From Labia minor (lineage: Eukaryota; Arthropoda; Insecta; Dermaptera; Spongiphoridae): 64,000 nucleotides of DNA. The notes below the pieces were generated by a model. That model did not search any database and had not been told where the DNA came from. It saw only the letters and a list, made by a program, of their open reading frames with translations. Shown here in pieces: positions 1 to 11,027 of this stretch. The stretch is taken from assembly GCA_963082975.1 (NCBI GenBank), contig OY720350.1, positions 48,686,734 to 48,750,733 of the forward strand. The letters run 5' to 3'. Both the position numbers and the translations under genes were made by a program. The stretch's first letter is position 1. Every line of letters starts with the position of its first letter.

Positions 1-197
1 AATAAGTGTATAATTAGTGAATTAATCAATAAAACATTACTTAAATCTCAATCTTAAAAAATTTTAATAATTTTTATCTCGAAAACTATAAAATGCCGGG
101 AAAAATTTAATAAAAAGTTTATTTGGAATTGCAAAAGGAACCCCACTGGTAAAGTATTATCCAAATCCACGAAAATGAGTTTACCTGAATAATAACC
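1..197. mobile_element. Long-TIR MITE, right-hand fragment (family H)
   Basis: The right end of the same MITE found complete at 7347-7798. The shared parts are CTCGAAAACTATAAAATGCC, then a stretch matching the reverse complement of 7347-7440, and the terminus ending AATAATAACC at 197. The left part lies beyond the window edge, so its target-site duplication cannot be tested. Confidence 0.7.
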
Positions 198-684
198 TTA
201 TTCTCTATTTTATAATATATATATAATAGAACATTTTAAAGATCAATTATCATAAATTTAAAATAAAAAGATTTCAAAAATAATATTTTAAAATTCATAT
301 ATTTATTTAAAATATATAATTTTAAGTTTATTAAAAATAATATAGTAATAATGTATGTTTAACAAAAGGTATTTGGAACTGAATATATTAGGCAAAAATA
401 TTTATACGAATACATTAGGATGTAAAGTAAATATTGCAATTTAGTAACGAAACATGGAATATTTATAAATTATTACATGGGTTCAATTTTCATAGATGGG
501 AAGATAGCCGCAGTCTATAATTCACTACTCTTTCATATAAATATATAAATAAAGTTTTATAAACAATTTACAAAAACCTCACGGTCAACTATCTTACTAA
601 AGATATAATTGTAACACAATAAAATTTCTAAATAGGAACTATAAATTGGGATCTAGAATAATAAATCAAATCATATTTTACCTA
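198..684. other. AT-rich filler, nothing recognised
   Basis: Low-complexity A/T sequence without a gene, repeat family or RNA that I can recognise. Confidence 0.6.
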
Positions 685-1334
685 TTTTTACCGACCGACG
701 ATAGTAAGGTAGGTATTGTTTTCACACCAAATTCCACATGTGGAGATTTTTACATATCTTCACGAATCATGCATTTTCTAAACAGAAAAAAAGTATTTTT
801 AGCATGATGTCTGTCCGTCCGTCTGTCCGTCCGTCTGTTCGTCCGTATAGATGTGTACAGCCTGAACGGCTCAACCGATTTTGATGAAATTTGGTATATT
901 TACTTTAATGCATCAGTATGATGAATTGATTAACTTTTGGTGTATATCCGGAAACCGGAAGTGGTAGTATTACCGATCGACGATAGAAAGGGAAGGGTTA
1001 TTTTCACACCAAAGGAGATTTTTTTATATATCACCACGAATCATGCACTTTGTATTGGTTTTATCCTCGAGAAAAATCATATTTATTAGTTTTTTCTTGA
1101 TTTAAAATTATATGACGTCATCCAGCCATTCATGACGTCACAGCCTGGTCTTGCATATATATTATAAATAAAATAAAATTAAAAATGTTTATATTTATTA
1201 TTTATGTATCCATATCTGTTTTTTATTACATTAATAGATATATGAAAATTATTTGAAATTGTTTCTGTAGCTGGAAATTAATTTATTTCAAACCGTCGGT
1301 CGGTTCGGACCTGGCCACAGGTCAACTTATTTTT
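685..1334 (+). mobile_element. Family A rolling-circle-like element, complete copy
   Basis: A 650-bp interspersed repeat with five complete or near-complete copies in the window. The left end is TTTTTACCGACCGACG. An inverted match, CGTCGGTCGGT, lies at 1294-1304, followed by a perfect hairpin GACCTG-GCCA-CAGGTC (1308-1323) and the end AACTTATTTT. The core has a (CTGTCCGTC)n microsatellite (about 810-846), then GATGAAATTTGGTATATTTA and ACCGGAAGTGG. An 80-90 bp segment at the left end (690-778) is repeated directly at 972-1050. Two perfect TGACGTCA palindromes lie 20 bp apart (1113 and 1133). There is no ORF and no clear target-site duplication. Subterminal inverted repeat, microsatellite core and 3' hairpin match the known plan of non-autonomous Helentrons (HINE/DINE-1 type); the class assignment is inference. 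Confidence 0.8.
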
Positions 1335-2776
1335 TAATATTATTGGTTTTTGGAAATAAAATTCATAATAAAAAAAATTACATATTTACAGTGACATCAT
1401 AAAAATTAACAAAATGAATGTTCAAAATTTTTTAAATAAATAAAATAGTCCTTTTTTATCAACAAATTTCAATCTTATTATTTTTGACACGTTTTTTTTA
1501 GTTGATGAAAAAAATTAATTTCAGTCTACATTTTCCCTATATATATCGACGAATTATATTGATTCCTTTGTAAAAAAAAAAATACATAAATTTCAAGGTC
1601 TTCTTTTAGTGAAAGTTGAAGGTTCGTTAATTTCATTTTAATAAATTTTTAGTCACGCATTCAATGCAAATGAATTTGACAGTTTTTGATTGAATAAATG
1701 AATTTTCATTTAATAGCAAATTGGAAAACGATAAAATTTGACAAACGATATAAAATCAAATAAAATAAATAAAACCACTTAAAAAAAAATATTTTGATTT
1801 TTCTTTAAAATTGATTTACTATTCATTAAATTAAATAATTTTTGCATTTGATTTAATGGAAAATAAGTGCGTTAGATTTATTCCTATTATAAATATGAAT
1901 GGAAGAAGGAAATGAATGAATTAAACTCGAACATTTATCCTTTGAAATCCATCAGAGGCACGTTCCATTGAAAACAAAAAAAACCCACCGATTTACGATG
2001 TCTGAATGCTTTGAATAAATTGAATTTCATTATAATATTTTTTTATTTAAATTTATATACAATAAGTGTATATTATTACTAAGTATTTTATTTGATTCAT
2101 GCTTATTCGCATAATTTTATTTTTCACTATGACAGGCCTCACCGATCCGCTCTTTAAGAGTTTTAAAAAAGTATTCTTTATCTACTAAATATATTGTTTT
2201 AAGAATATTTTCTGGTCCATCCGGGGGGGGGGGGATATTAAAAAATTACTTGTGTCGTTATTCCTTCATTCCTTCATTCATATCTTATAATTACCTCTAT
2301 TGTACTATGTATACGAAAATACATAGTAAATAGATCATCAATCAATTTCTTTTTATAAAAATCTTTTTGATATCAAAGGATGATTAATAATTATTTATGT
2401 AGAGTTTTGTTGTTTTTATTATTTTAATCAAGAAAAATCTAATTAAAATTATTTTTCTTATAAAAAATGAATACCTGGAAAAATTTCCTAAAAATCCTGG
2501 TACATTTTTTAAGATCAAAAATATTTAAAACATGTATTAAAATATATATTACAATTTTTTTTAATAATATATATATATGGTATATATAAATTTCAGATGT
2601 ACATTTTTAATTAAAATGGTATAAATAAGACTTTTTAAGATTATACAATTATTTTAGTATACATAATATATTAATTAATTACAGAAAATCCAATAATTTT
2701 AGCTGAATATAAATAAATTAAATAAAACAATTAAAATAAAAATAAAGTATATATATATAATTTAGATTTATTACAA
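1335..2776. other. AT-rich filler with a poly-G run
   Basis: No gene or repeat family recognised. A run of 12 G at 2223-2234 and TA-rich tracts near 2565-2590 and 2745-2760 are the only notable features. Confidence 0.5.
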
Positions 2777-3146
2777 GAAAGATGAGGTCCCCTGGGAATG
2801 GTGGAGACTGCATAATGAGGAATTGCATGATCTCTATCGATCTCCAGATATATTTAGGGATATAAAATCGAGAAGGCTGCGAGGGGCAGAGCACTTGGCT
2901 AGAATGGGAGAGGAAAGAATGAATAGTGAAAAATATATTGGTGGGGAGACCGAGTGGGAAACGCCCGCTTGGAAGACCAAGGACGGGGTGGGTAGATAAT
3001 GTAGGAAGGGACGTGAGAGAGATGGGAGAGGGTAGAGACTGGAGGGTTGTGGCTCAGGATAGGAATACTTGGAGGGGTGTGGTTGCTGCGGCCAAGAACT
3101 TTCGAGTTCCCTAGAGCTACAGAAATAGATAGATAGAAGATTTAAT
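2777..3146 (+). mobile_element. LINE 3' fragment (reverse transcriptase C-terminus)
   Basis: The sequence encodes, with breaks, the end of a non-LTR retrotransposon ORF2. One frame gives LVGRPSGKRPLGRPRTGWVD, matching the ...RLRWAGHVARMGE...GRP.GKRPLGRPR.RW.DN tail of insect 'endonuclease-reverse transcriptase' proteins. It is 5'-truncated, which is usual for LINE insertions. It ends in a short (ATAG)n tail (about 3123-3138), which appears to be the natural 3' end of this LINE family. The clade is not decided. Confidence 0.85.
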
Positions 3147-3164
3147 ACATATTTTCTATTAAAT

Positions 3165-3347
3165 CAAACCAGGACAAAGGGTTTACCATTTTTTGTAGAA
3201 CTAAATTGAAAAAATTTTGAAAAAACTACGAAATGTCCTAAATATTGAAAAAACGGGACAATAGGCTGTTCCGAAGAAATTTTTGGGGACACCGGAATAG
3301 AGCACCTAAAAACGGGACAATCCCGGAAAAACGGGACTTTTAGTCAC
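3165..3347. mobile_element. Possible hAT-like end
   Basis: Read on the minus strand the right end is CATAGGGTGACTAAAAGTCC followed by CGTTTTTCCGGGATTG, a type of terminus typical of hAT non-autonomous elements. No matching left end or 8-bp duplication was found, so this is probably a truncated copy lying between two LINE fragments. Confidence 0.4.
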
Positions 3348-3737
3348 CCTATGACCCTGGGAGTAGATTTAGAGTATTTGTGAGATTAGTATTGTTTGCA
3401 GCATTTATAGGCCAAAGGAAGATGTGGTCACAGGGGGATGGCGGAGATGGCATAACGGGGAATTGCATGATCTCCAGATATAGTTAAGGTTATAAAATCG
3501 AGAAGGCTGAGATGGGAAGGGGACGTGGCTGGAATAAGAGAAGCTAGAAATTGGGAGAAACCGATTGGGAAACATCCAAGATGGGTGGACAATGAAGGAA
3601 GGGACATGGGAGAGATGGGACAGGGTAGGAATTGGTTGTAGCTCAGGATAGGGACGCTTAGAGAAATGTGGATGCTGCGGCTAAGAACTTTCGAAAACTG
3701 TAGAGACACAGAGTTAGATAAATATAACATATACAAT
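3348..3737 (+). mobile_element. LINE 3' fragment, second copy
   Basis: Same LINE region as 2777-3146 but starting a little further upstream (CTGGGAGTAGATTTAGAGTA matches the LRLGDESIFRVFENR coding stretch of other copies). It is heavily decayed, with a ~40-bp gap in the HVARMGE region. It ends in a TAGATAAATA tail and passes directly into the Helitron-associated 3' segment. Confidence 0.8.
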
Positions 3738-3872
3738 AATAATATATAATTAATTTACTGATTAAATTAAAATATATTTTACAAGAAAACAAATACATGT
3801 CTTATCTACTTATACTGATTGAAACAAAATGGATGAAAACCTTTTACATTCAAGCTTTCAACCAAATACAAT
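3738..3872 (+). mobile_element. Helitron-associated 3' segment, truncated
   Basis: Matches the sequence between the LINE tail and the Helitron 3' end in the copies at 12363-12600 and 55140-55300: AACATATACAATAATAATAT, then ATTGAAACAAAATGGATGAA and CCAAATACAATGTA. The terminal hairpin and CTAG are missing here. Confidence 0.7.
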
Positions 3873-4687
3873 GTATCAACATTTACATGGAATAGTCAGA
3901 GGCTTTTTTTTGAATTTCTTGTGCTTTACAATAGAAAGCTATTAATTAAAGTCTTATGTTACATAAAACACAATATGTTAATACATATATTAATAAATAC
4001 TTATTTATTATTAAAGAAATTACTTTTCTTGCTTTAATATTTTATAGGTAATAAATAAGTGACTGAGATGGGATTTTTATGTGAAAAAGTTTCAAATTCA
4101 ACCAAAACAGTCACTACTAATATTCTTATTATTTATAAATATTTTGCTGATTAAATTGATAAAATGATTAAATTTATACTTATATGTATATGTGTATGGA
4201 GATATAAAATCTATAAATAAACAATTTCTTAAGTTTCCTTATTTTTTTTTTATGTATACCTAATTTGATAAGATGATTAAATTTAAATTATCATTTCCCT
4301 ATGCTAATTCTTATATAAATCATAATAAACCTTCAAGGATGATAATCAAGGAAAATATTTTATTTTAAATGTAAAATGATCTCGAAATTAAATAACATAT
4401 ACCTATAAATAATATTTAGCATATTTTTTTCAATAGATCACCACTTATTTATTTGATCTGGGTGTTGTTAAATTTTGCATTTAATCGGATTATGAATCTT
4501 TCTCATATGCCACTCAAATATGATTTGAATTAAACTTTTAAATTTTCATTCAAATATTACAATAATCTACCTGAGTGGTGAAATACACATTTACTGATTG
4601 TTATAAATCCTAAATTTTTAAGTTTTTTTTTTATATTTTGTTTACTTACGGTAATCGATTATTATTACGACTGCCATTTGATTCATT
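3873..4687. other. AT-rich filler, nothing recognised
   Basis: No gene, RNA or repeat family seen. Confidence 0.55.
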
Positions 4688-5003
4688 ACGATCTCGTAAG
4701 AGATATTATTGCGATCACGAAAATTTTCAATGTTGAGATTTTGATGTTTTTATACGTTTTGAAGGTTCCTGAATCATTTTCACTAAGGTTGAGAAAAATG
4801 TCTGTGTGTCTGTGTGTATGTGTGTGTGTGTATGTAACCAAGATTACGCAAAAACGGTTTGAGCTAGAATGATGAAATTTGGTACATGGGCATTATTCAA
4901 AATTCATAGTTTTCTATCAACTTTTGAGAAATGTGGCTCAACCGGAAGAGGGTCATTACTCACAACGTTTTAATTTTTTTTCTTCTAAAGTGACTGTAAA
5001 AAT
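4688..5003 (+). mobile_element. Family B element, first part, split by another copy
   Basis: The 5' part of a family B element: GATCTCGTAAGAGAT, TATTGCGATCACG, a (TG)n core near 4801-4830, ACGGTTTGAGCTAGAATGAT, GAAATTTGGTACATGG and AACCGGAAGAGGG. It stops at GACTGTAAAAAT. The rest of the same copy resumes at 5647 after a complete family B element in the opposite orientation. Confidence 0.8.
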
Positions 5004-5493
5004 TAGCTGGAGTGTCTCCACTCGACTATCTCGCAATTTGAATTGGATTAAATAACATAATATATTATATTTAAATTAAATTTAATTAATTATAAATTAT
5101 AAATAATAAATAATAAATATTAAACCAGCGCATGTTTGGCTTTTTGTTGATGGCACCACGTCACCTGTTGGCGCGTGAGATTTGCAGTGTTAAAAAATTA
5201 ATTCTGGTAATTTCAGCGAATCAATCAAGCTGAAATTCTATATATAGCAGTTTTATAGAATTATTAATCATGTGAAAAATTATCAAACATATATCTTTAT
5301 TTTTACGGTCACTTTAGAGGAAAAAAAATCAAAACGTTGTAGGTAATGACCCTCTTCCGGTTGTGCTACATTTCTCAAAAGTTGATAGAAAACTATGAAT
5401 TTTGAATAATGTCCATGTACCAAATTTCATCATTCTAGCTCAAACCGTTTTTGCGTAATCTTGCCTACATACACACACACAGACACACACACA

Positions 5494-5535
<42 letters not shown>

Positions 5536-5646
5536 TTTTTCTCAACCTTAGTGAAAATGATTCAGGAACCTTCAAAAAGTATAAAAACATCAAAATCTCA
5601 ACATCGAAAATTTTCGTGATCGCAATACTATCTCTGGCGAGATAGT
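5004..5646 (-). mobile_element. Family B element, complete, inserted into another family B
   Basis: A complete copy in reverse orientation, from the 3' hairpin TGGAG-TGT-CTCCA (5008-5020) through the (CA)n core (about 5470-5532) to the 5' hairpin region ACTATCTCTGGCGAGATAGT (5625-5647). It interrupts an older copy exactly at GTAAAAAT/AAAGATATATG, so its boundaries are defined by the host copy. Only one or two ambiguous bases could be duplicated; there is no real target-site duplication. That fits a rolling-circle rather than a cut-and-paste or LINE mechanism. The open frames seen here (runs of HTHTH) come from the CA repeat and are not genes. Confidence 0.85.
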
Positions 5647-5818
5647 AATAAAGATATATGTTTGATAATTTTTCACATGATTAATAATTGTATAAAACTG
5701 CTATATATCGAATTTCAGCTTTTTAATTTTAATTTATAATTTAATTTAATTTAAATTAATATATGTTATTTAATCCAATTCAAATTTGCAAGATAGTCGA
5801 GTGGAGATACTCCAGCTT
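5647..5818 (+). mobile_element. Family B element, second part of the split copy
   Basis: It resumes with AAAGATATATGTTTGATAAT and runs to the 3' end GATAGTCGAGTGGAGATACT followed by CCAGCTTTTTT. One base change in the hairpin loop region (GAGATACTCC) suggests this is the older of the two nested copies. Confidence 0.8.
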
Positions 5819-6274
5819 TTTTGTTGATGGTTCCAAGTCACGTGCTGTCGCATGATTTGCAGTGTTAAAAAATTAATTCCGAAACTTTCAGCGATTCAAT
5901 CAAGCTGAAATTCTATATAGAGCAGTTTTATACAATTTTTAATCGTGTGAAAAACTATCAAACATATATCTTTATTTTTACGGTCAGTTTAGAGGAAAAA
6001 AAATGAAAACATTGTAGGTAATGACCCTCTTCCGGATGAGCTACATGTTACAAAAGTTGATAGAAAACTATGAATTTCGAATAATGCCCGTGCACAAAAT
6101 TTCATTATTCTAGCTCAAACCATTTTTGCGTAATCTTGTCTACATACATACACAAACAGACATTTTCCTCAACCTTAGTGAAAAAGGCTCAGGAACCTTC
6201 AAAACATATAAAAACATCAAAATCTCGACATCGAAAATTTTCGTGATCGCAATACTAACTTGCGAGATTGTAAT
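5819..6274 (-). mobile_element. Family B element, partial third copy
   Basis: Reverse-oriented family B sequence starting at TTTGTTGATGG and running to the 5' end GCGATCACG region (6240-6274). The hairpin-side ~150 bp are missing. A 14-C run (6343-6356) lies shortly beyond it. Confidence 0.8.
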
Positions 6275-7346
6275 AATTAATCGAATCATTGCCCTTACAC
6301 AACTTAAGAAAGTTAATATTTAGTAACTTTATTTAAACATAACCCCCCCCCCCCCCACCCCTGGAGTCATTTTAAGTAAAATTAAAGCATCTATTAAGTA
6401 CTTTTTGAATATCATAATACTAAATTTTTTTCATTATGTATAGTAGTTTATAAAAATTTGTTTATATAACTCTAATAACTTAATTTGTTTTCTATTAATT
6501 TTGTGATCATTTGAAATAAATAAAAATATTTCCCCAATAATTGTTTTTTTCATTTTATTTAAAAACACCTAATTAAAAAGGAAAATATTTGTTATTAAAT
6601 AATTTTCAAAAAATAATATAATTTCATGTAAAAATGATGAATTCATTTAATTTCTAATGCCTCAAATATCTTGTAATTAAAACAAAAAACCTTCATTTGA
6701 AGGTTGATTAGTTTATTTATAGTTTGAATTGATATAAATATTTATTAATCCCGATTCCGCAATCTCCCATTCTTTTCCTCTATCGATTGATAACTCATTC
6801 AATCGTCTCATCTTCATCTCCACTCTGACAGATAAGAGAACGAGAATCTTTGACTTTTATTACGAAAGTTATTTGATGAATATTTTATTTAAGGAATGAC
6901 CATTTGTCTAGTCGGTTTTTTTTTCAACGTCTTCTACATTTCGGACCACCCAAATCAATTAAAATGAGTCAGCAAAAATAATAAAAAAAAAAAATAAATA
7001 AATAAAATAAAAAAAAAAAAATCTCGAAAAACAAAAATAAAATAAAAAACAAGCGACAACGTTTAGCTTCTAAATAGCAAGGCTTCAAACAAGCAGATCA
7101 ATTTCAAACAAGTTCATGCTAATAAAGAAAACAAAGATATACTATCTGATATAAGTCATGATGTTTATTTATATTATGTACATTTATGAACTTGAACACT
7201 AAATAAAATAAATAAATAAATATTAATTAATTTATAATTGATATTATAAAATGATAAATTGTGCTATAGAAGATTATAGATTTGAAATATTTTATAACAA
7301 ATGATAATCCTATATCTTAATTTTTTTTTTTCTTATTACAATAATT
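6275..7346. other. AT-rich filler with poly-C and A-rich tracts
   Basis: Contains a 14-C run at 6343-6356, a more complex stretch near 6750-6960 (ATTCCGCAATCTCCCATTC and following) and an A-rich tract at 6980-7060. No gene or repeat family recognised. Confidence 0.5.
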
Positions 7347-7798
7347 GGTAATTATTCAGGTAAACTCATTTTCGTGGATTTGGATAATACTTTACCAGTG
7401 GGTTCCTTTTTCAATTCCAAATAAACTTTTTTTATTAAATTTTTTCGGTCCTATTCAGGTTTACGTGATAAAAAATTATTAAAATAAAGATTTTTTAAGT
7501 ATGAACGTAGAAATGTGCCGTTAATAGAGTAGAAATGTGCCATTATTGAAAAATTCACTAATTTTTGGTATTTATAAGTTCGGTTTGGATATAAGAAAAT
7601 TATTTAATTATTTTTTTAATTTCCGTAAATCCAAACCAAAATTATAAAATCCGAAAATTAGTGCGCCATCGGGTAGCCAAACGGATAAAACATGCTAGTT
7701 AAGTATAATATCAATGGATTTATATGCAAATGTTAATAATTTCTATCTCGAAAACTATAAGATTCCGGGAAAAAAATGAGTTTACTTGAATAATTACC
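7347..7798. mobile_element. Long-TIR MITE, complete (family H)
   Basis: A 452-bp non-autonomous DNA element. The termini are GGTAATTATTCAGGTAAACT and its inverse AGTTTACTTGAATAATTACC. Flanking 8-mers CAATAATT (7339-7346) and AAATAATT (7799-7806) match at 7 of 8 bases, consistent with an 8-bp target duplication. The centre is a second hairpin (7551-7671: CACTAATTTTTGG ... CCGAAAATTAGTG), also present in the copy at 53518-54262. A 22-bp piece (GTAGAAATGTGCC...) is repeated near 7506-7545. The superfamily is undecided: 8-bp duplications with GG-starting TIRs occur in Merlin and MULE elements. Confidence 0.75.
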
Positions 7799-7806
7799 AA
7801 ATAATT

Positions 7807-9001
7807 TTTAATTACACTTTTAATGATTGATTATTGTCATTAATTAGAATAATAAATAGTAGATATTTACCAAAAGTGATTGTTGAAATTTACTATTTTT
7901 GCACATTGTTAAATATTGATATACATACTACAATTATAAATTTTCTTTTTATTTTATTCTAAAAAATAAATAAGATATTGGAAGTTACTTTTCTTTTATT
8001 TATTTTTTTTTTATTTTTTTATTAATTTTTTAAGTTTATTACTTATATATTTTTATATTTTTAAGTTTAAAAGTTTCAGACTTTTTTCTCCATTAATTCT
8101 AAAAAAATATTCTATTTTACCATCATTTCATCACACACGTTTCAATTTATAAGATTTATGTTTATTTGGTTCTCTACTTTGTTGCCAAGGCTATCCATCT
8201 CTCTATCACTTGCTTATCATTTTTGTTTGCAATTGATTTTTCATGTGCATCATGTTTTCTAGCAAATTTCTCTGTGTAAGTTTAATGTGTTTCCTTACAA
8301 AAATCTCACTTGTGGTAAAAAAATGATAGAATTATAGAATCCAAATCAACAATTTTCTTCTTAACGAAGCTATAAATTAAACTCCACCTAAAATATATAG
8401 GTTAATTATTTCCACTATATTTTGAATGATAAACTTGTTACACGACTTTTTTTTGTAAAGGATTAAGATTAAAAATAAAATTAGGTGATGGCTGAAATTT
8501 AAATTTATGACATTAATCCCTTTTGATTATAACGAGCAAACATGAGAATTCAAAATTTTCTATTATTTACTGATAAAATTTTGGATTTATTTATTTTATA
8601 ACTATAGAGTCAGAATCTTATTATATAGAAAGATAGGATACTATTGAAAATTATGACTGTTGAGAGATAAATTTTATGGTTAAATAGGGGTTGAAATTAG
8701 TTCATAAATATAATTGGAGTAAGGACCAGAGTGGATTATTTCTGTTCAAAAATGTTTACTCTAGAGAGCTATTAATCTTAAAATATTAATCCAAAATATT
8801 AATCTCTGTTATGTTTCTATGTATACATGATCATAAATCTTAAATCATCTTAAAATGAATGATTGTGTTTTTTATACAATTTTTATATTTTAAGAATGTA
8901 ATGTAAATTGTATCTTTTTTATATAATTATTATTAATTTTCTTTCATAATTTTCTATTTAATTTCTAATTAAAAAAAAAATCACTATAAATATTTAATAA
9001 A
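7807..9001. other. AT-rich filler, nothing recognised
   Basis: No gene, RNA or repeat family seen. Confidence 0.55.
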
Positions 9002-9460
9002 TTGCATGTATCTATTTCTGTGATCCTAGTGAACTTGAAAGTGGCCACAGAAACCACCTTCCTCAAAACCTCCATCCAACAAATATTTTCTCCAAACTCA
9101 CTCACAACTCTCATTACAATGTCTGCCTACTACGGTCGCTTCTCAATTTGTCTCCAATCTTACAATTTTCTTACTAATCATTTATTTGCCATTCTAGCCA
9201 TTTATTTATTGGCCCTAATTATGTCTTTATATGAATAGAAGAATCAAAATGTAGAATCCCATTTTCAAAAACTCTAAATCAATTTATTTTCTTTTCTCAA
9301 AGTCATGTACCATGCCTCATCCCATATAATAATACAATCAGCATAATGCTTTTAAATATAATAATTTTGATACACTTGGATAATATTTTTGATGAAATAG
9401 GTTATATTAGACATAATAACAAGTAAGATCACAAGATTACAATCTAAATAAAAAAATCCT
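9002..9460 (-). mobile_element. Old LINE 3' remnant
   Basis: A degenerate copy of the same LINE. It shows CTATTTCTGTGATCCTAGTG (tail side), GAATCCCATTTTCAAAAACT (matching GAATCCTATTCTCAAATACT elsewhere), GTCATGTACCATGCCTC and GATGAAATAGGTTATATTAG. It is more diverged than the other copies and so probably older. The 78-aa plus-strand frame here is a shadow. Confidence 0.75.
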
Positions 9461-10147
9461 AATAATATAATAATATTTTAAATATAGAAAAATTTTCACA
9501 TTATATAAACTTATTATTATAATTTCTTAATAAATTAAAAGAAAAAATGATTTTTTCTAAAGCCATCTATCAATTTATCTTAGCTTGGTTTAGGATTTTG
9601 AGAATTTTCTTATAAAGCTGCATTTGTATATGCTATCCCTCGATTTTTTTTTTCTTTTTCTCTCTCTCTCTCTCTCATTCTCTCTTTTTATCTATCGACG
9701 TTCTCTAGTTTGTCTATTTTATACCAGATTTTTTCCCTCCCCTCTCTTGGGCCCATTTATTTCGACTCTTCCGGTTTTTCCTGAATTCTTCGAATAAATC
9801 AACATGTCTCCTCTCGAAAACAAACAGTTTGTTTCTTTACAAAATATCTTCAGTTGATTTTATGAATCATTAGAATAGATGAAAAAGAAAGAGACCCTAG
9901 AATATATTAGAGGAGAGAGAGAGCATTTTAAAAGAAAAGAAATTTCATTAAAATATATTTTCTAATTGGCCTGAAATATCTTTCAATTACATTAATTATT
10001 GATGAGCCCTTAAACTATCAATAATAATAATAATAATTAAAATACTTGTATTTTTTTTATAAAAGTACCTTCGGTTATTTCAATTATGTGAAAAATGTAT
10101 ATATATTTTTTATTATTTTCTTACTTATCATTCTTTTTTATTAAAAA
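9461..10147. other. AT-rich filler with TC repeat
   Basis: A (TC)n stretch at about 9658-9677 followed by some more complex sequence (9700-9850). No gene or repeat family recognised. Confidence 0.5.
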
Positions 10148-10213
10148 CTAGCTGCTCAGAGCTCCTTCGTCGCTCTTCGCATCTAGACGGGGGCTCCGCC
10201 CCCTGTACCCCCC
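10148..10213 (-). mobile_element. Helitron 3' terminus
   Basis: On the minus strand this reads GGGGGCGGAGCCCCC hairpin, GTCTAGATGCG, a decayed second hairpin (AGAGCGACGAAGGAGCTCT), then GAGCAGCTAG followed by T. A hairpin a few bases before CTAG and a following T is the Helitron 3' signature. It joins LINE sequence directly at CACTCGG, a microhomology with the LINE's CACTTGG, so the segment between was deleted. Confidence 0.75.
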
Positions 10214-10770
10214 CGAGTGTCCCTATTCTGAGCTATAACCATCTAACTCCTAACCTGTCCCATCTCTCTCACGTTCCTTCCTACATTGTCCACCCTGTTC
10301 ACAATTGGTCTTCCACACAGACGTTTTCCAATCGAACTCCCCACCAATATATTTTTCCTCTCCCATTCTAGCCATGTGCCCTGCCGATCCCAGCCTTCTC
10401 TATTTTATGACCTATATCTAGAGATGCATAGAGGTCATGCAATTCCTTGTTATGCAGTCTCCGCTATTCCCCGGTGTCCTCATCTTTCTTTGGCCCATAA
10501 ATGCTGGGAAGAATCCTATTCTCAAATACTCTGAATCTATTCTCATCTCCCAGGGTTATAGACCATGCCTCCCACCCATATAATACAATTAATAATTTAA
10601 TAATTTTGATCCCCTTTAATAATAATTTCCAGATTGTAACCTCGATTTAAATTCTTTGCAAATATTATTCTCTCTGATACTAATTATTTTGTCTTATCAC
10701 TATTAATTTCAAACCCCATCAATTTTCCTGCCTCGATTAATTTTTTTATGCTACTTTAAATGTTATTAAT
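10214..10770 (-). mobile_element. LINE reverse transcriptase C-terminal remnant
   Basis: Minus-strand LINE sequence. Landmarks on the plus strand are CTATTCTGAGCTATAACCAT, GTCTTCCACACAGACG, CATAGAGGTCATGCAATTCC, GGGTTATAGACCATGCCTCC and, at 10690-10735, TCTTATCACTATTAATTTC, the reverse complement of the GFEINSDKTK coding stretch. Sequence between the last two landmarks is largely deleted or decayed. Confidence 0.8.
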
Positions 10771-11027
10771 TTATTTAAAAAAAAATCAAAGTAAACAAAA
10801 TAAAAATAAAATATAAAATTAGCATAACACTAAACTACTATAAAAATAATATTAAAAAATATATTATATATTAAAATCTTACGTGAAAATCCAATTATGA
10901 GATCAAATTTTCTTAATTAAAATAATTTACTCACATAATCTTAAAAATTAATAGTTTTAAATTATAGCCGGAATGTGAATGTTTTCAAAGTTTAAAAGGC
11001 CAATAAGATCAATTGAGATATTGTAAA

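Noticed and set aside
2926-3114. Short frames with GRPSGKRPLGRPR treated as host genes
   Set aside because: They are fragments of a LINE reverse transcriptase C-terminus, truncated at the 5' side and broken.
5451-5645. Open frames with HTHTHT or CVCVCV runs at 4678, 5451, 6126, 33768-34029 and 45295
   Set aside because: They are translations of the CA/TG microsatellite core of family B elements.
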